Source of the DNA: Eopsaltria australis
Lineage: Eukaryota > Chordata > Aves > Passeriformes > Petroicidae
Assembly (NCBI GenBank): GCA_034509425.1
Contig: JAVTVJ010000143.1
Span: forward strand, 124,001-188,000
Direction: 5' to 3'
DNA: 64,000 nucleotides
Shown in pieces: positions 1 to 13,182 of the stretch (positions within the stretch are counted from its first letter, which is position 1; each line of letters starts with the position of its first letter). Below the pieces are notes generated by a model. It was not told the DNA's origin. It searched no databases and worked only from the letters and a program-made list of their open reading frames with translations. Position numbers and translations under genes: made by a program.

Positions 1-2340
1 TCCCAAGTCTGCTGCCCTGACTTAAGTAGCATTCATTCCTAAAGGTTCAGCTTTTCAGCTCAAAGTGAACTAATTCTTTAAGGCACTTTTAAAAATAACC
101 AAAGAAGACTGGGGATTCCTTCATGTATTTGTCACTTCTGATGGCCTGTTACTAAGGAGGACTCTATTGCTCTGCAGTGTAGCAAACTTCTAGGGGAAAA
201 AGAAATGATGCTTTCTTTGAGCATCTCTCCATGTTGTATCAAATCCCTAATGTGTTTGCTATTCAATACCATACTCACCAATAAGTTAGCTTTATCTTCC
301 ATAGAAACACACAAAAAAGTCCTTTCTGCTAACAAAATCATCACCAGGCACCCCAATGAGTCAGCTGAAGAGAAGATAAAAGGCAAAAAATATTCCAGAA
401 CTTATGATACCTGTTAATGGCCATGTTATGAGGGAATGTATCAGTATCCAGTGGTACTTAAAAACAATGAGTCTGCTCTGGAAGAAAATGTGTGGTTATA
501 AATCACACTTGTCTTTGGTGGGACTCTTCCTATTTAAGTTCTTCAGAATATTTGAGGAAGCTTCAGAAAGCAGCTTCCCTGGCTTCTCTTCTTGCTAAGT
601 CTCTACACATGCTGGTATTTCTAATCTCTACACATTTCTAAGAGTTAATGCTTTATTCTGGAGGGGTCTGAGAACAGGAACAGGTACAATGTTAGGAGTA
701 GCTTTCTAGAGGAGCTCAGGGATAGGTATGGGAATCTTCCCAGAGAATTTAGGTTAAAGATTTCTCTATAACAGTGGCAGGAGAGACCAATGATTTCAGT
801 ATTATAAAGGAACATTTCTTTCTTCAGGTGCATGATTCTGTAAAAATCATGGAATGTGCCTTCCTTCCATTTGCAATACCCAAGATCCCAGATTCTTGCA
901 AAACCCCCTATCAGAACTTCTGCCTTTCATGTGTTTATGTTGTTGCCCGAGATGAGGCAGCAGTTTTGCTGGAAGTTATATTCCTGCCACTGAGGTGTTT
1001 AAAGGAGAATGTAATCTGCATGAAAGAAGATTTGTTCTCCAGGCTGTCTGTACTTTCTCTTGAGAGTTGGCCAAAGAAGAAAGTGTGTGTGTGGCATGCA
1101 GGGGAAGGATAGAAGAAGTGGAGCAAGTGAAAAAATACTCTACTTATAAGATTGATCATTGCTGGGAAAACATGAGGGCCAAGCTTCTGAGGAGCAAAAT
1201 TAACAGGTTTTGAGGGTTACATGGACAAGTCTCTTTCCAGTCAATGAAAATATTATATGAACACTGTAACCACTGTCTTAACTGACAAATAAAATGGATA
1301 ACTTTCAGACAAAAAGCATCTTTGGAAAGAAAGGCCCTTGCTACACCCTGAGTTCTAAAATCAGCTGTCTTGCATAAAGCTATCAGTGACAATCTCTGCT
1401 TTGAGATACTAAAAATTGTTCTGTTTTTTCAATAAACTGAGACTGTTGCTGCTCTTGTCTTGCTGTGTATTTTTATAGGAAAATATTTATCTTACACTTC
1501 TCAAAAGCATAAAAAACCACTTATATATTGTGGTAAGAGCCCTTGAACAGCTGCTGAGAATTCACCATTGATCAGGGTGTGCTGCTTGTGCATTCAACAA
1601 AGGGTGATGACCCTGGGGAGAAAATTCTGAGTTGTTGAGTCAGGATTAGAGCTCAGCAACAACCAAGATTTATAAACCAGTTGCTGGCTCTGATTCTCCA
1701 GAAGTTATCTTGATATCAGTGAACTATTACAAAGGGCTTGACTTCTGCAGTAAATTCCTAATGCACCGTAAAGAAACTCAGTTTTGTGACAAATTTTTTA
1801 AAAATTGTTTTGGGAATTAAAACAAACTGGCAACACCAGCATGTGGCCATTTGATTGCTGACTGTAACACTTGTGGCACTTTAAAGTAATTTTTGTTGGT
1901 TTGAAGAATTTTGTCCTGGTTGTGCAGCACAAGATCTCGGGTAGCAAATGCTCAAGCTATAGGAAATGGGAGAAATTACACGGTTGATTTATGCATCCGT
2001 TCTTTCCATTAGGATTGGGAAAGCAAATTTGATAAGCAAGAAACTAAATTGCAGACAATTATTTTTCTTTTCCAAATGTTCTTTTTCTCAAAGGAAAGCA
2101 TGTTTTTCTAAAAGCTTCCTTAAAGTTTCTGGAAATATGACATCTCTGGTTAACTGTTCACTCAGCTCCATTTCTTTCATGATTCTTAGAGGAGTGTAGG
2201 TTACAACTATAATGTCATTTTTCAGATTAGGTGTCTCCCCTGAATTGTATTTGAAACAAATGGTGGTAAGAGACATGCTCTGACCTTGATAGGTAGAAAG
2301 ATTTTGGGATAGCACTTGTTTTAAGCACTTCTGTTTTCTG
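1..2340. other. Single-copy A+T-rich DNA, no gene seen
   Basis: No recognisable repeat, RNA gene or coding exon was found. Open frames reach at most about 110 codons and have no protein-like composition. An AATAAA hexamer lies at about 1431-1436 but no exon with a splice acceptor can be tied to it, so it is probably chance in A+T-rich DNA. Confidence 0.6.
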
Positions 2341-2556
2341 GGTTCAAACTGGAAGAGGGGAAATTCAAGCGATGTATAAGGAAGAAATCCATTGCTGTGA
2401 GGCTAGTGAGGCACTGGAAGAAGCTGCACAGAGAAGCTGTGGATGCCTCATCCCTGGAAGTGTTTGAGGCCAGGTTGGACTGGGGCAGGGGGGTGGAACT
2501 GGATGATCATTAAGGTCCCTCCCAACCCAGGCCATTCTATGATTCCGTGATTCTTT
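2341..2556 (+). mobile_element. CR1 LINE 3' end, internally deleted
   Basis: The segment follows the well-known 3' end of avian CR1 in the sense direction: a stretch typical of the end of ORF2 and the 3' UTR (gaggcactggaagaagctgc, then gagaagctgtggatgcctca), then a tail with ggccattctatgattccgtg near 2530-2550. CR1 is a non-LTR retrotransposon that moves by target-primed reverse transcription and is nearly always truncated at its 5' end, as here. About 50 bases that normally lie between the motifs near 2475 and 2500 are missing, so this copy also has an internal deletion. It cannot encode a working protein. Confidence 0.93.
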
Positions 2557-3736
2557 TAGAAGTGGAGAGGGTTCAGAAAGGCTTGAGGGTAAAAATGTTG
2601 GAAAGGGATGACCTAAAATGCTAGTAAGTCAAGACAGAAATGAGGACAATGATGGATGTGGCTGCAGGAGATGGTCAGAAGCGAAGACTGGAAACAGCTG
2701 CCACCGGAGAAGAGAGAGCAGAGAACTGCGGTCTCAGTTCTGTGCTTTTGTTGCTGTTATTAACAACTTGCTAAAATATTTGGCTTATTTAAAGCACCCA
2801 AACTGCTGGAAATCAGCTTTTCCTCAGAGCCTTTCTTTAGCTCTAGGTGTAGTCTTGGGCCACGAGGCCCCTCTGCTTGCTCACCACTCCCCAGGTTCCC
2901 AGGCCAGTCCTGTTGGCCTCCCAGCTCTCAGTCCATGCCCAGATGTGTGCAACGCTCACAGATCTATCTGGCATCCAGAAGGCTATAGCCAAGCAATTAA
3001 AATTTGTGGTTGACTCTTGTTTTAGATAAATCAGACGAGACTTAAAACACATGGAAATTTTCAAGTTGGAACAGCATCCAAAATCTACAGTCTTTGGCCC
3101 AGCACTGCCTCAGGATACAGCATTTTTTTTTCTCTAAAATATTACAAAGGTCAGATAGTAATTTTTTTAACCCTTTCCTCTAAATTAACATTGTATCAGT
3201 AGATAAATAAGGGAGTGTAGAATATTTTTCTCTCCTTGCATGAAGTCAGGAAAGTGAAATTGAGGGTCTGGTCTCTAAATACAACTTTTATCAGAAACTA
3301 CTAAAGATGATCAAGTCCCCCTACCCTATTAACTGAATACTCTGGTATTTTCAAGAATTAGCTTAATTAACTATAGCCCCACCTTCAGGAAACAGGATCT
3401 CTTTAACCAGACACAACTTTCCTCCTTCTCTGTTTAAAAATAAGACATGAGTTGGCAAGAAGGAAGGGATTCTTTCTTTACAAGTGAATCAATGATACCA
3501 GAAGTATTAGAAGTTAATGTATCTGCAAAAATTGCTGGATATCCATCCAGCACCATAATCATAAACAGCTTCCCAAATTATGCTTAAATTGAAATCCAGC
3601 CTTATGGAGGATGGGAAACAGGCTTGAGATAACAAGAAATATAGTGGAAATATTGATCAAAGAAACCAGGAAAAAAAAGCCCCTTATCTTTGTGCAATAG
3701 TTTGAATAGAGTTCTAGAATAAATGATGGCCATCTG
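2557..3736. other. Unique DNA between two CR1 ends
   Basis: A mildly GC-richer part at 2800-2960 keeps an open frame on the plus strand (2618-3013, 131 codons), but its composition is not protein-like and no splice or promoter context supports it. Nothing else was recognised. Confidence 0.5.
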
Positions 3737-3806
3737 CAGGGCCAGGAGTTGGACTTTGATGGTCCTTGTGGGTCCCTTCCCACTCAGGCTATTCTATGAT
3801 TCCATG
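3737..3806 (+). mobile_element. CR1 LINE, last ~70 bases only
   Basis: The fragment keeps only the extreme 3' end of CR1: a ggagttggactttgatggtc-type segment, then gggtcccttcccactcaggc and a terminal ctattctatgattccatg. It runs in the plus direction. It shows strong 5' truncation, which is usual for this family. Confidence 0.88.
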
Positions 3807-3865
3807 TTTAGTGCATCTACAGCACTGTGCAAGCCTGGGTGCACCTAAGCACAGCAGATAAGTCC

Positions 3866-3912
3866 TGTTATTGCCAGCACAAAGTGGGGGAAACTGAGGC
3901 AGCACAGTCTTC
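3866..3912 (+). repeat. Possible MIR-type SINE remnant
   Basis: The phrase gggggaaactgaggcagcac, preceded by a ttattgcc segment, resembles the conserved core of MIR-type tRNA-SINEs (fraction after the dinucleotide-rich middle). Only about 45 bases align by eye, so chance similarity is possible. Confidence 0.35.
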
Positions 3913-6900
3913 AGATAGAATAAACATTCTTAACATCAGCTTGGATGAGCGGCTCGAACAAAACCTTAAAAATATTCTCCCTGTCCTGGGCATATCCTAG
4001 AGTCTCGAGGAAAACTTCCCAGCACTTTTCTGGTTTTTATTATCGAGACAGGAGGTTGGAAAACAGGTTCCTTTCTCACTCTCAATCACATTCTTGCTCA
4101 GCAGAACATTTCTCAGCAGGGTCCCTCAGGCTGAGCACCCCGGTACCTCTCTGCGGAGGAAAGAAAGGCTCTCTGTTCAGCTAACAGGCACTTGTGTTTC
4201 AGATGCTGCAGTTCCACAGATGTGAAGAAAACTCCCCATGGTTCTTGCCTCTGGAGGACCCTTTCTGCTGGCTTAGCTGCGGCAGTGCAGCCTCTGAATA
4301 TCACTCCATATTTTCGTTGTCAGAAGTTTGGCTGTCAGACAACAGCTTTCCCCTCGCTGTAGATTCCCGTTCCTGGTGTGGAACAGTGGCATATTTACAA
4401 CACTTTAGGGTTAAAAAGCGAACAGTACAAGACCCAACTGGCATAAAAATATGTCCAAAACTCTTCTCCACAACAAAATAAACCCCAAATCAATCCAAGC
4501 CCCACTGTCCCCCTCCCCCCATTAAAGAAAACAAAAGTGACTAATCTTGACCTCTCTCCAAAGGGGAATGTTTTGCTTCTTGAATCCTTGGCTCTGGCTC
4601 TCATATGATACTGGGACTATGACTAATAACCTCTTGCCAGAGTACTGCTGATAATTTCACCATTGAGTAGCTGTTCTCATTCTGGACCATCATAGTATGC
4701 ACTCGAGTTGCCAAGATTTTATTTTTAAAAAAACAAAGAATAAGATATACACTCATAATCCCCAGCGTTAGAAATACATTTTTCAGCTTTAACTGTAAGG
4801 TTTTGCCTGACAATTTTCCCTCCTTCCTCCAAACTGTTATTTTTCAGATGCCTGCTATGAAATGGTTCCCTTTTTCCTTTCTTTCCCTCAAACACTTTTT
4901 CTAATTCAAAACAGATTTGAGACTGCTGCTCTTTTTAAAGCAAATCTGCCATGTATCATGTCGTGTTAGGTCAGCACTGCTTATGTTATATTTTGCACTT
5001 CACCCAAATGAGGCATCCATGCTGCTTTTCAAAGGGAATAAAGCCAGACTAGGTGCAGAGGTTTTTATGGCTGGAGTAGACCCACAAGTTATGGATCTGA
5101 TCTCATGGCATGGCACAGGGAAGGACACCACTATCTGCCTTTTTGCTTAAGAAGTTAAAAACTGAGAAAACTTCAACTGTTACCTCAAAAAAAGTGGGGT
5201 TTTTTTGCTGGCTCCTTTTTCAGCATCAATAATCTACAAATTATTTATAATTTGATAGTTACTATATGGGCAAAAAAGGGCATAAAAGCCTTTGTACCTA
5301 AAATAAACTTAAAAAATGAATAACCATATGATGACTTCTGCAGCAATCAAAAATGGAAGGAAAAAAGAGTGAGGGGAGAGAAAGGGAGAGAAGCAATTAC
5401 AACAACAGTGAGTTTTGAGTGAGTTTTCCCTGAGGGCTGCTGGTAATTAAACTAACGGCAACATGAATCTCTGTTTGATGTGGTCATGAATTTCTTTTCA
5501 AAAGAAAAATCTTTAAAAAGATTCTTTCAAGAGAAATTTTTAGAGAACAAGCTCAGCATGAATAATTAGACCAGAAATACTTTGATAAATATTATTATGG
5601 AGAAGTCATTTATGGGCCATGGCATCTGAAGGTTAGAAATCCTGGTGATAAATAAAGTGGCAAGTTTGCACCCATTTTGAACACACAAAACCAGGGCTGT
5701 GTTCTTGTTTGCTTGAGCCTGCTCCTCAGAAAGGAGGCGGCCTCTTGTTTTGCCATTGCATTAAGCTTTACAAAGACACAGATGCAAGACAGAAAATTTC
5801 AGTGGGAAAGCTCAGTGGAACGAAAGAAAACCACACACAATTCCAAAGGCACTTTTCATTCCCAGGGGCTGCACAGAGATCAGAGGTGAAATTCAGTGGT
5901 GATAAAAAGTCTGTGAGCCCACTCTACTCCCCCAGCCTTCCCAACCATCATTCAATTCTGCTGAAATCATATCCCTGCAAATATCTTCTTCAGAATCCTC
6001 TAAAAATAAAACCACTTGCATTTTTTAGATATTTAAGCATCCAGCAAAACCCCACTGAAATCCAGAGAAGATGCAGGTGCTCTGCACCCTCTAAAATCAA
6101 TTTGTCTTGGACATCCCCAAACCACATTTCATTCGTTTATTGAGTGCTTCAAAAAGTGGAGGCAGATACAATCAATCACAAGGCAGCAAATAACCAACGA
6201 GGGAATTGGAATGTAATATATTTACCAGTGGAAACCCGTGTTTACAAGGAAAAGAAACTGCTTGTTGGCTGTCATGGTGTTATTCATGAAGGCAAACTAG
6301 GAGATCTTATGGATACCAGGAGCAAAACTACAACAAAGGCAACCAACTGCTAATGAAGAAGGGTTTTCAGTCAAATTTCATGGGTCATACAAAGTCATTA
6401 CCATGCCTGCAGGAGTTCAACAGCTCTGCCAGTTGAATTCGGGGGGAATGAAGTGATTATTTTGTTATGCATTTTGTAGTTTTAGACATTTTTCTTTAAA
6501 TTTCAAGTTCTGAAGCCAAGCAGTTATGCAAGAATATCAGCTTCAATTTCCACAGTTAGCTTCTGACCAACTTTATTGCAGAGGAAACCCTGAAAACAGG
6601 TCTTCTGTATATACCAAGGTCTCAAAAACTAGATTTTAAAGACTCGTATATGTTCCCTTTTTTCCCTACTGCTTAAATACAACCTTATGTTGTTAAGCCA
6701 ATTTCCCAACACTTGGGAGGCTTCATACATTTTGAAAACTAAGAGACAGATAATTTGGCTGCTACTGGTAACAAGTTCTGCATGAGTTAACTTTCCCAAT
6801 TGCTCCCATTGCAGGTTTCCCTCTGCTTTTGAGTCAGTTAAAATATCACGGTTCTTTTTGATAACATTTTAAGCTATAATGTCTTCAAAAGCAAGCAAAT

Positions 6901-8143
6901 CTTCCTGATAAAATAACATGCTTGAAAAATTTAATGGATGACAAAGGTGATAAAAAATCCTTAGCGCTTTTCTTTGTCAGTAACGTCTAGGAATACAGCC
7001 AGGCTGGGCATTTGTTTGGACTGGTAAACCATGACTCAAAAGTGGATCTCTTGGCAGCACAAGCAACTGCTCTGTGGTGGAAGCAAAAGGCTCACAGTCT
7101 TTACTAGCTGATTAATCTTTATGACAGGCTTCAAGACTAAATGATCTGCCCAGCTCCAGATGTTAGCTGTGCATTCACCTCTTATTCTTCTGGTTCTTAG
7201 GCAGTAGCCTGAATTGTTCATTTTGAAGATAACAATAACCATCTACTGTTAATAACTAAAAAGGGCTTTGAGCTTTGTAATATTATATTATGATGGAGGA
7301 GACTACTATACAAGATCACACAACACATACAGTCTAGACATGATGAAATGCTGGAAGACTCTTCAGGCAGAGGTGGTGACAGTCTTGAGCATAAAGCTTT
7401 GTGACGTTTCCCTTCTCCGTTTCCAGCTCCTACCAGAGCTGTTATCAATTGCACAAAGGCGGAGCATGAACACGTGGCTGGCTCTCTCCCATCGAGCCCC
7501 TGCCATCGAGGGCTGCACTAACCCCTGTTAAATCAATAACAACACGTAGCTGCTCTGTGATGGGAGGCAGCATCTGTTTCACAGCACAGGGTAACGCTCC
7601 TCAGCATTCAGATAGGAACAACAAGCATTGATACAATGAAAGCAGGGGAGAACATCAGAAAGAAGGTACTGAACCCTGTCTGAGACAGCCAGAGAGTGCT
7701 ACAGGGTCTTCAGTGGCTGCAAGTCATGAGAGACACCACTTTAATTGTCACCAAAAGGGTGGTTCTCCACAGAGGGACCAAGTTTGTCTTGGGCATCTGC
7801 CAGGGAGACTTCACTGACAGTGGCACTCCAGGAAGGGAACACTAGAGAATCAGCACCCCGTGCCTGCTCCTCCTGGAGATTGATCATTGGTGTTCACAGG
7901 GGCCAGACCATGCTTTACTTGGAAGATCTGGGTATCACCACACAAACTGGTTCAGCTGCAGGCATTTCCTATTTTCCCTTTGCATGTTTTCCTGGAATGA
8001 GTGAAAGAGGTTACTCTAGAGTAATTTATTTTCTTTCTTCCTGCTAATCTCTTTTGTGAAGCAGTATTTTTGCCCCAGTCCAATAGAGAGAGTAATTAAT
8101 TCACCACTAATCATGCAATCTTTGAAAAAAAATCATCACATGA
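3913..8143. other. Unique DNA, no gene seen
   Basis: About 4.2 kb of A+T-rich DNA. Two adjacent plus-strand frames (3945-4184 and 4194-4481) flank an acceptor-like cttgtgtttcag near 4190-4201, but their composition is not protein-like. A C-rich tract lies at about 4508-4520 and a purine-rich stretch at 5350-5395. Nothing else was recognised. Confidence 0.5.
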
Positions 8144-8169
8144 TGTAAAGTCCTACTAAGGACTTTACA
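8144..8169. repeat. Perfect 11-bp inverted repeat, 4-base loop
   Basis: The left arm tgtaaagtcct (8144-8154) is the exact reverse complement of the right arm aggactttaca (8159-8169), with acta between them. A second small hairpin, catccat/atggatg with a 4-base loop, follows at 8212-8229. The pair could fold in single-stranded DNA or RNA. No function is evident. Confidence 0.8.
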
Positions 8170-8377
8170 GATTAAAATGCTAACATAATTCCGAATTAAT
8201 AAATATTTTTTCATCCATTTTCATGGATGGCTTTATGTGATTCAACTAACAGCTTTAGCTCTGACACATCTGCTCTGAAATGTGAAAGGGCTTTACTCCA
8301 ACCTCAAACATCACAGCTCCTTTCAGGTGTAAAATACTTCTGTTTACAGTACCTGAATTTTTGATTCATATTTTCCT

Positions 8378-8512
8378 GGAATCATAGAATGTCCTGGGTT
8401 GGAAGGGACCCAAAATGTCATCTAGTTCCAACACCCCTGCCATGGGCAGGGACACCTTCCACTAGAGCAGGTTGCTCAGAGCCCCATCCAGCCTGGACTT
8501 GAACAATACCTG
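8378..8512 (-). mobile_element. CR1 LINE 3' end, reverse orientation
   Basis: Read on the plus strand it begins with the reversed CR1 tail (atcatagaatgtcctgggtt), then the ggaagggaccc, tctagttccaacacccctgc, catgggcagggacaccttcc and gttgctcagagccccatcca blocks that mark the CR1 3' UTR in antisense. It ends near a cctgggcaa segment. It is 5' truncated and non-coding. Confidence 0.94.
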
Positions 8513-8662
8513 GGCAATCAAGAAATAAACTTCTCAATTTATATCTAAGTTTTAAGATAAATCCAGAACAGCAGTGGAAATAACAAAAATTATAAGAGTA
8601 ACCAAGTGCTTCTGTTTTCATTTTAGACCTCCAAGCCTCAAAATGCTCTATCATACTCAGTA

Positions 8663-8755
8663 CTCATGGCTGAGGAAATGGAAACAACAGAAAGTGAAAT
8701 TACTTGCCTGAGGTTCTGCAGAAAATGATGTCTGAGCCTGGAATGGCACCCACAC
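8663..8755 (+). repeat. MIR-type tRNA-SINE relic
   Basis: The order ggctgaggaaatggaaac, then gaaattacttgcctgaggtt, then tgtctgagcctggaatggca matches the conserved body of MIR (gaggaaactgaggc, taagtaacttgcccaaggt, gcagagccaggattcgaac) with heavy decay. MIR elements predate the mammal-reptile split and survive as rare fossils in birds. They are short, non-autonomous and depended on L2-type LINEs. Confidence 0.65.
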
Positions 8756-11700
8756 TGCCTGAAACCCCCACAATAACCACACCAGTCCATCCTTCTAGAA
8801 GGGACATGGACTGTCATGATGACACCAGTGTCTGACACTGCCTTTTAAAAGCTGATTTTCAGAGGACAGAGGAGGTCTGGTTGCATTTACTCCTCTCTGG
8901 CTCGGCCAGTACTCAGAGCGTGCATGTGCAAGTGAGTAGACCATGTGTGACCAGCTCTGATATGCATTATTTATACAACAGTTCTACTGACTTAAAAACT
9001 AATAAATCCACAGCCTGCAGATGATGTGCAGACACACAGACACATCATCACAAATATAACTTTATCTTGGTTCTTTGTGTTTTTTCCCCCTGCTGCTGCA
9101 CAACAGAGCATCTAGTACAATAGCAAAATAAGCCTCTGGCTAAAGCGTAATCTTGCTTAAATCACAGCGTTTCTCCAATGCAACTGACACACAGAAATAA
9201 GTGCCATTTTCCAGGGAACCATTTCTACAGGAATATTTCACACAGAGGAAACGCTGTCAAGCTTGTTTGCAATGCAGTGCTGCAAAATGCTCCACACTTC
9301 CCTTACTCTCTGAGTGCCCTCGACTCCTGGTGAGCTTTTCACTGAGGAAGATCCATGTATTTGGATAGAAATGAAACACATAGTCTGTAACTTTGCACAA
9401 TACAAGTGAAAGCACAATACAAGAGGTCAGAACGAGGTTTCTCTCCTTATGTATTGTAATTATGGTCTGTTTATAATTCTACAGTTAATTTAGGGCTTGT
9501 ATGTCCCCGCTGGACAAAGCAGCTTGCCCTGTGTGGAAAATGACATTAACTCAATCTTTGCAGACTGTCCCTGAGCCTGCAAATGCTTTTGTGAGTACAG
9601 TGAACACCTGTACTAATTACGCACTTCACTCACTCGGGGGTCACTGCTCATGGCAAAGGTTTTAAATCAGCCACCCCAGGAGACAGACATCATTATATTT
9701 CTGCAGCAGTCATTCCAGTGCTGCAAAACTTGGCAACCCTGGAAACAGATTCACACTCTGGAGTCTCTAAAGGTGAAAGACTGGGATACCCCATTGCTGG
9801 ACGCAGAATATTGGAATGAATAGAGAAAATGAAGAGAGTAATTAGAAACTGTTTGAAATCTTAAGTTTAGCATTATTTTAGTGATTCTGTGACTCTTCTG
9901 ACTTTCATGAAAATAACATTTTTTCCCATCTCTCACTCTATACCCAACAAAACTTGTAAGCATGTGAGAAATGTCAAATAATTTAATTTTACTCACTTTG
10001 TGATTCACATATGCTATTTATGCACCTACAATTTTGCTGGAACTCAAATGCCAAGGTCAGCACTCATTTCTTTCACTGATGTAGTTCCCCATGAAGTTAC
10101 GTTCAGTTCTTCCCAGAGAGTCCCTGTTCACACTGATGCTAATCAGTGCTGGTACTTCCCTGAGCTCAACATGCAAAACTTGCAGGATCAATGGCATATT
10201 ATGTGAAAACCAGCATCTGAGTGGCTGTAGGGGGCAGAGATATCTGCATTTCACATTACTCTTCTCCTAATCACTGCATGTAAAAGCTGTCAGCAGGTTT
10301 GCCACTGGGAAATCGCGGAGCAGAAGGTTACTTTAGGTAGGTGGTGCCTTCAATTAAACACACCCCAAGGTGTCATGCTGCCCTCAGCACACAAGTAACA
10401 GCATCTGCCAAAGGCAGGGAGCACTGGGAGCATGGGCAGAGCTCTCCATCCAGCTTTTTGCAGCTGCTCTGTGCCCCAGTGCCACATACGGGGTAAATAA
10501 AAGGCAGGCAGAGGCAGGATTTGTTCAGAAATAGCAAAGAACAGGAGCCAGGGCAGAGAAGGGATCCTTGAAGCATCTGGCACTTTCACAACTGCCTCCT
10601 ATGTGAATGCTAAAAAGGTTTTCAAGGATGCAAATGACTGAATACACAAATTCTTCCTAAGGTGCCTAGGAACTCTAACATTCAAACTAAAGGCAACGAA
10701 TCAATATATTTTCTATCAAATTATCTCCAGACTCTTTAAACTGTACTTCATCTTTATGAGCACACAGCATAAATTTTCATGGACATGTAGATGCAAATTT
10801 TTTCTACCATTTGTGTGACCCTTTTCAGCCAGATTCATTAGGCAACGTTGGAAAAACAATAATGCCTTGAGCTCTGTGTACTGCAGGAACCTCTCTCTCT
10901 CCCTCCGCTGACTCAGGAATGGGACATGTTTTGCAACAATGTCGCCTAAATATACAATGGTCCCAGTTCACTCCTCTTTCACTCCAGAGTAAATGAGGAG
11001 TACACTCATTGATGTCAATGGGATTAAGGTAATATAAATGCCTGAAAAGATGGGTCACAGTCAGCACTCAGAAGAGCACACTCCAAAGGTTTGTCCACTC
11101 GCACACAACATATCCCCTACAGTAACAGAATACAGTAAATGACACATATCACTGCAAAGACCTCCTGTGACTAAATGGTGCATTGTGTAAAGCAGACCTT
11201 TCTTCAGTGCACAGATACACTTTTTTCTTTTACTTTTTAAACCCCAACCCTGCCATGCAAATTCTAGCCAAGCCTTCACTGTTCTGTTATTTAAATTTCT
11301 TAAAACTTCACAGCTTCATAGAAAACATACTATTAAAAAAAAATCCAACTTAAACAGAAAACACCAAACTTGGCAGGAAATATACAGACAAACTATAGTT
11401 TTGGAAAAGAAATGGCAAGGTTTCTAGCACACACTGTAAAAGTAATGAAAACCAAAAGGTTATCTGAAGTGTAATTTAAAGAAATGTGTTTGCATTGTTT
11501 TCAGATAAAACAATCCTGAGGCCATGTGTAAAAGTCCTGGACTGCAGGACAGTAATGAGTTTGTGAATCAGGACTGTAAATTCCCTTGCTGCGAATGTGG
11601 GAGCCATCAGGAGCACACAGGATTGAGTCAGCAGTTACCAAGGCACACACATACAGCACAGGCCACTCAAGTCTCCGAACTGCCATTTATCATTTCCTGA

Positions 11701-12304
11701 CAGAGCACTTTCTTGGCAAGCCTCCTTTAAAAACAAATTTTTTCCAAAACAACCAACCATTCCAGCAGGCTATGAATACCACTATAATTTGGTCTATTTT
11801 TCATATCAAGTAGACTATGAGCTCTGGTTTTCAGTTAATTAAAGAAACCTTCATTTCAGATTTCCAAACGTCATTTGCAGCAGGGTAGAATCCACAGTGA
11901 GCCAGCCCTAAAACAGTGCCAGTTGCAGACTGAACCGTATGGAAATGGAAGGTAAACCCCTCAAAACATAAATAAACCCAGGGTTTGAAGTTGCAAAGCC
12001 CAGCTTACATAACAGCAAATTTAGTTGCCCTGCCAAACTGTTAAATTTGGTCTCAGATGAAAATTGCTGTCTTGGGCTTGACTGTGTTACAATCTCATGA
12101 ATGTGTAATGGCTCTGAGTTGTCTGTCAGAATTTGAACTCCATATGTTGTTGTTGTTGTTATTATTACTATTCCTACTACACACTAATAGCACTTTAGGA
12201 GCCTTGTCTGAGGTCCACACACATGCACAGAGAAACAGCCCTTGCCTGGAAAAATGCACGATCTAAAGAGATGAGATAAAAACAAAGGGTGGGACAAGGA
12301 TCAG
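8756..12304. other. Unique DNA, no gene seen
   Basis: About 3.5 kb with no coding exon. The interval 10375-10580 is GC-richer and holds overlapping minus-strand open frames in two phases, which is typical of a local stop-poor composition and not of coding sequence. A short ancient repeat-like stretch at 10960-11040 is listed separately. A (gtt)n/(att)n run of about 25 bases lies at 12145-12170. Confidence 0.5.
10960..11040. repeat. Ancient amniote repeat tail with ATTGATGTCAATGGGATT motif
   Basis: The stretch contains actccagagtaaatgaggag followed by cattgatgtcaatgggatta. The block resembles the tail found in old interspersed repeats of turtles, crocodilians and birds, in which a (T)GAAGTCAATGG motif and a CCAGTGTAAATGAG motif occur together. 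I cannot assign the exact family from memory. Confidence 0.45.
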
Positions 12305-12411
12305 ATTCTCATTCCTGTTTTATACATATGCAGCTGAGATATGGAGGGATTAAATGTCTTTCCTGTGCTCACACATAAAATATCTGGGGCTAAACCTAGG
12401 AACTGAACCAA
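12305..12411 (+). repeat. MIR-type tRNA-SINE relic
   Basis: The order attcctgttttatacatatg, cagctgagatatggagggat, taaatgtctttcctgtgctc, then gggctaaacctaggaactga follows the MIR core and 3' half (cattttacagatg, gaggcacagagaggttaa, gacttgcccaaggtcaca, gccaggattcgaacc). Similarity is patchy but collinear over about 105 bases. Confidence 0.65.
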
Positions 12412-12931
12412 TGTTTTTCAATTCAAATCAACTTCATCTTCCTCCATTAACCCTTTACTTACTAACTACAAGTCTACTCCAACCTGTGTTTTTAAGCTGA
12501 GATCTCAGAGATGCCTTTGGGCACACAGACTCCAAGCACAGGAGGGGAACAGCACCCTTCTAACCTCTTGCAAGAATATATATGCTCATATAGCAGTAGT
12601 TACTCAGGAAATTATTACTTGAAGCTTCAGAAAAATCCAGCTTAGGAAATAAAGTCCCATATTTTGATTTCTTATTTGGTGAAGGAAGTCTGGATTCTGC
12701 TGTTTCTCTGCAGAATCCTCTGTGCAAGCAGGCACAGAAACAACAAACTGTGCCATGCTTCAGGGAAAAAGTAAATAATCACTTAAGGGATTTCTCTAAA
12801 CATCTGACCTGCACCTCACACATTCTGTCTAAAAAAAAGGGAAGAAAGAGTAGTTACGCATGTTTTAGCAAAGAATTGCATTACTTTGTCTTCAGAAGAG
12901 TTTTGTCAGGCTTGATGCTGTGGCCATTTAG
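12412..12931. other. Unique DNA, nothing recognised
   Basis: About 520 bases of A+T-rich sequence. A short atatatatg run lies near 12577-12585. No repeat, exon or structural RNA was recognised. Confidence 0.5.
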
Positions 12932-13104
12932 CTGGGGAGCCTGTTCCAGCGCTCAACCACCTCCTGGGTGAAAAACCTTTTCCTGATGTCCCACTTGAAT
13001 TTCCCCTGATGCAGCTTCATTCCATTTCCTTGTGTTCTGATACTGGTGGCCAGAGAGGGGTGATCAGCACCTCCTCATCTGTGGCCCCCCTTGCCCTGAG
13101 AATG
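12932..13104 (-). mobile_element. CR1 LINE internal piece, reverse orientation
   Basis: The plus strand reads the antisense of CR1 3' coding sequence and UTR: ggggagcctgttccagcgct, then aaccacctcctgggtgaaaa, ccttttcctgatgtccca, and a tcctcatctgtggcccccct segment. The 3' tail with the repeated attctatgat unit is absent, so both ends are lost. This subtype differs from the copy at 20867-21521. Confidence 0.88.
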
Positions 13105-13182
13105 TGTGATTTTGGAGGCTCTTACTTTGGTCAAATAAGAAGTCAAGCTTTTGTTTTGTTGTTGGTTGGTTGTTTTCTTTTT

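Noticed and set aside
4194..4481. 95-codon frame after cttgtgtttcag
   Set aside because: Composition is not protein-like, and no partner exon was seen.
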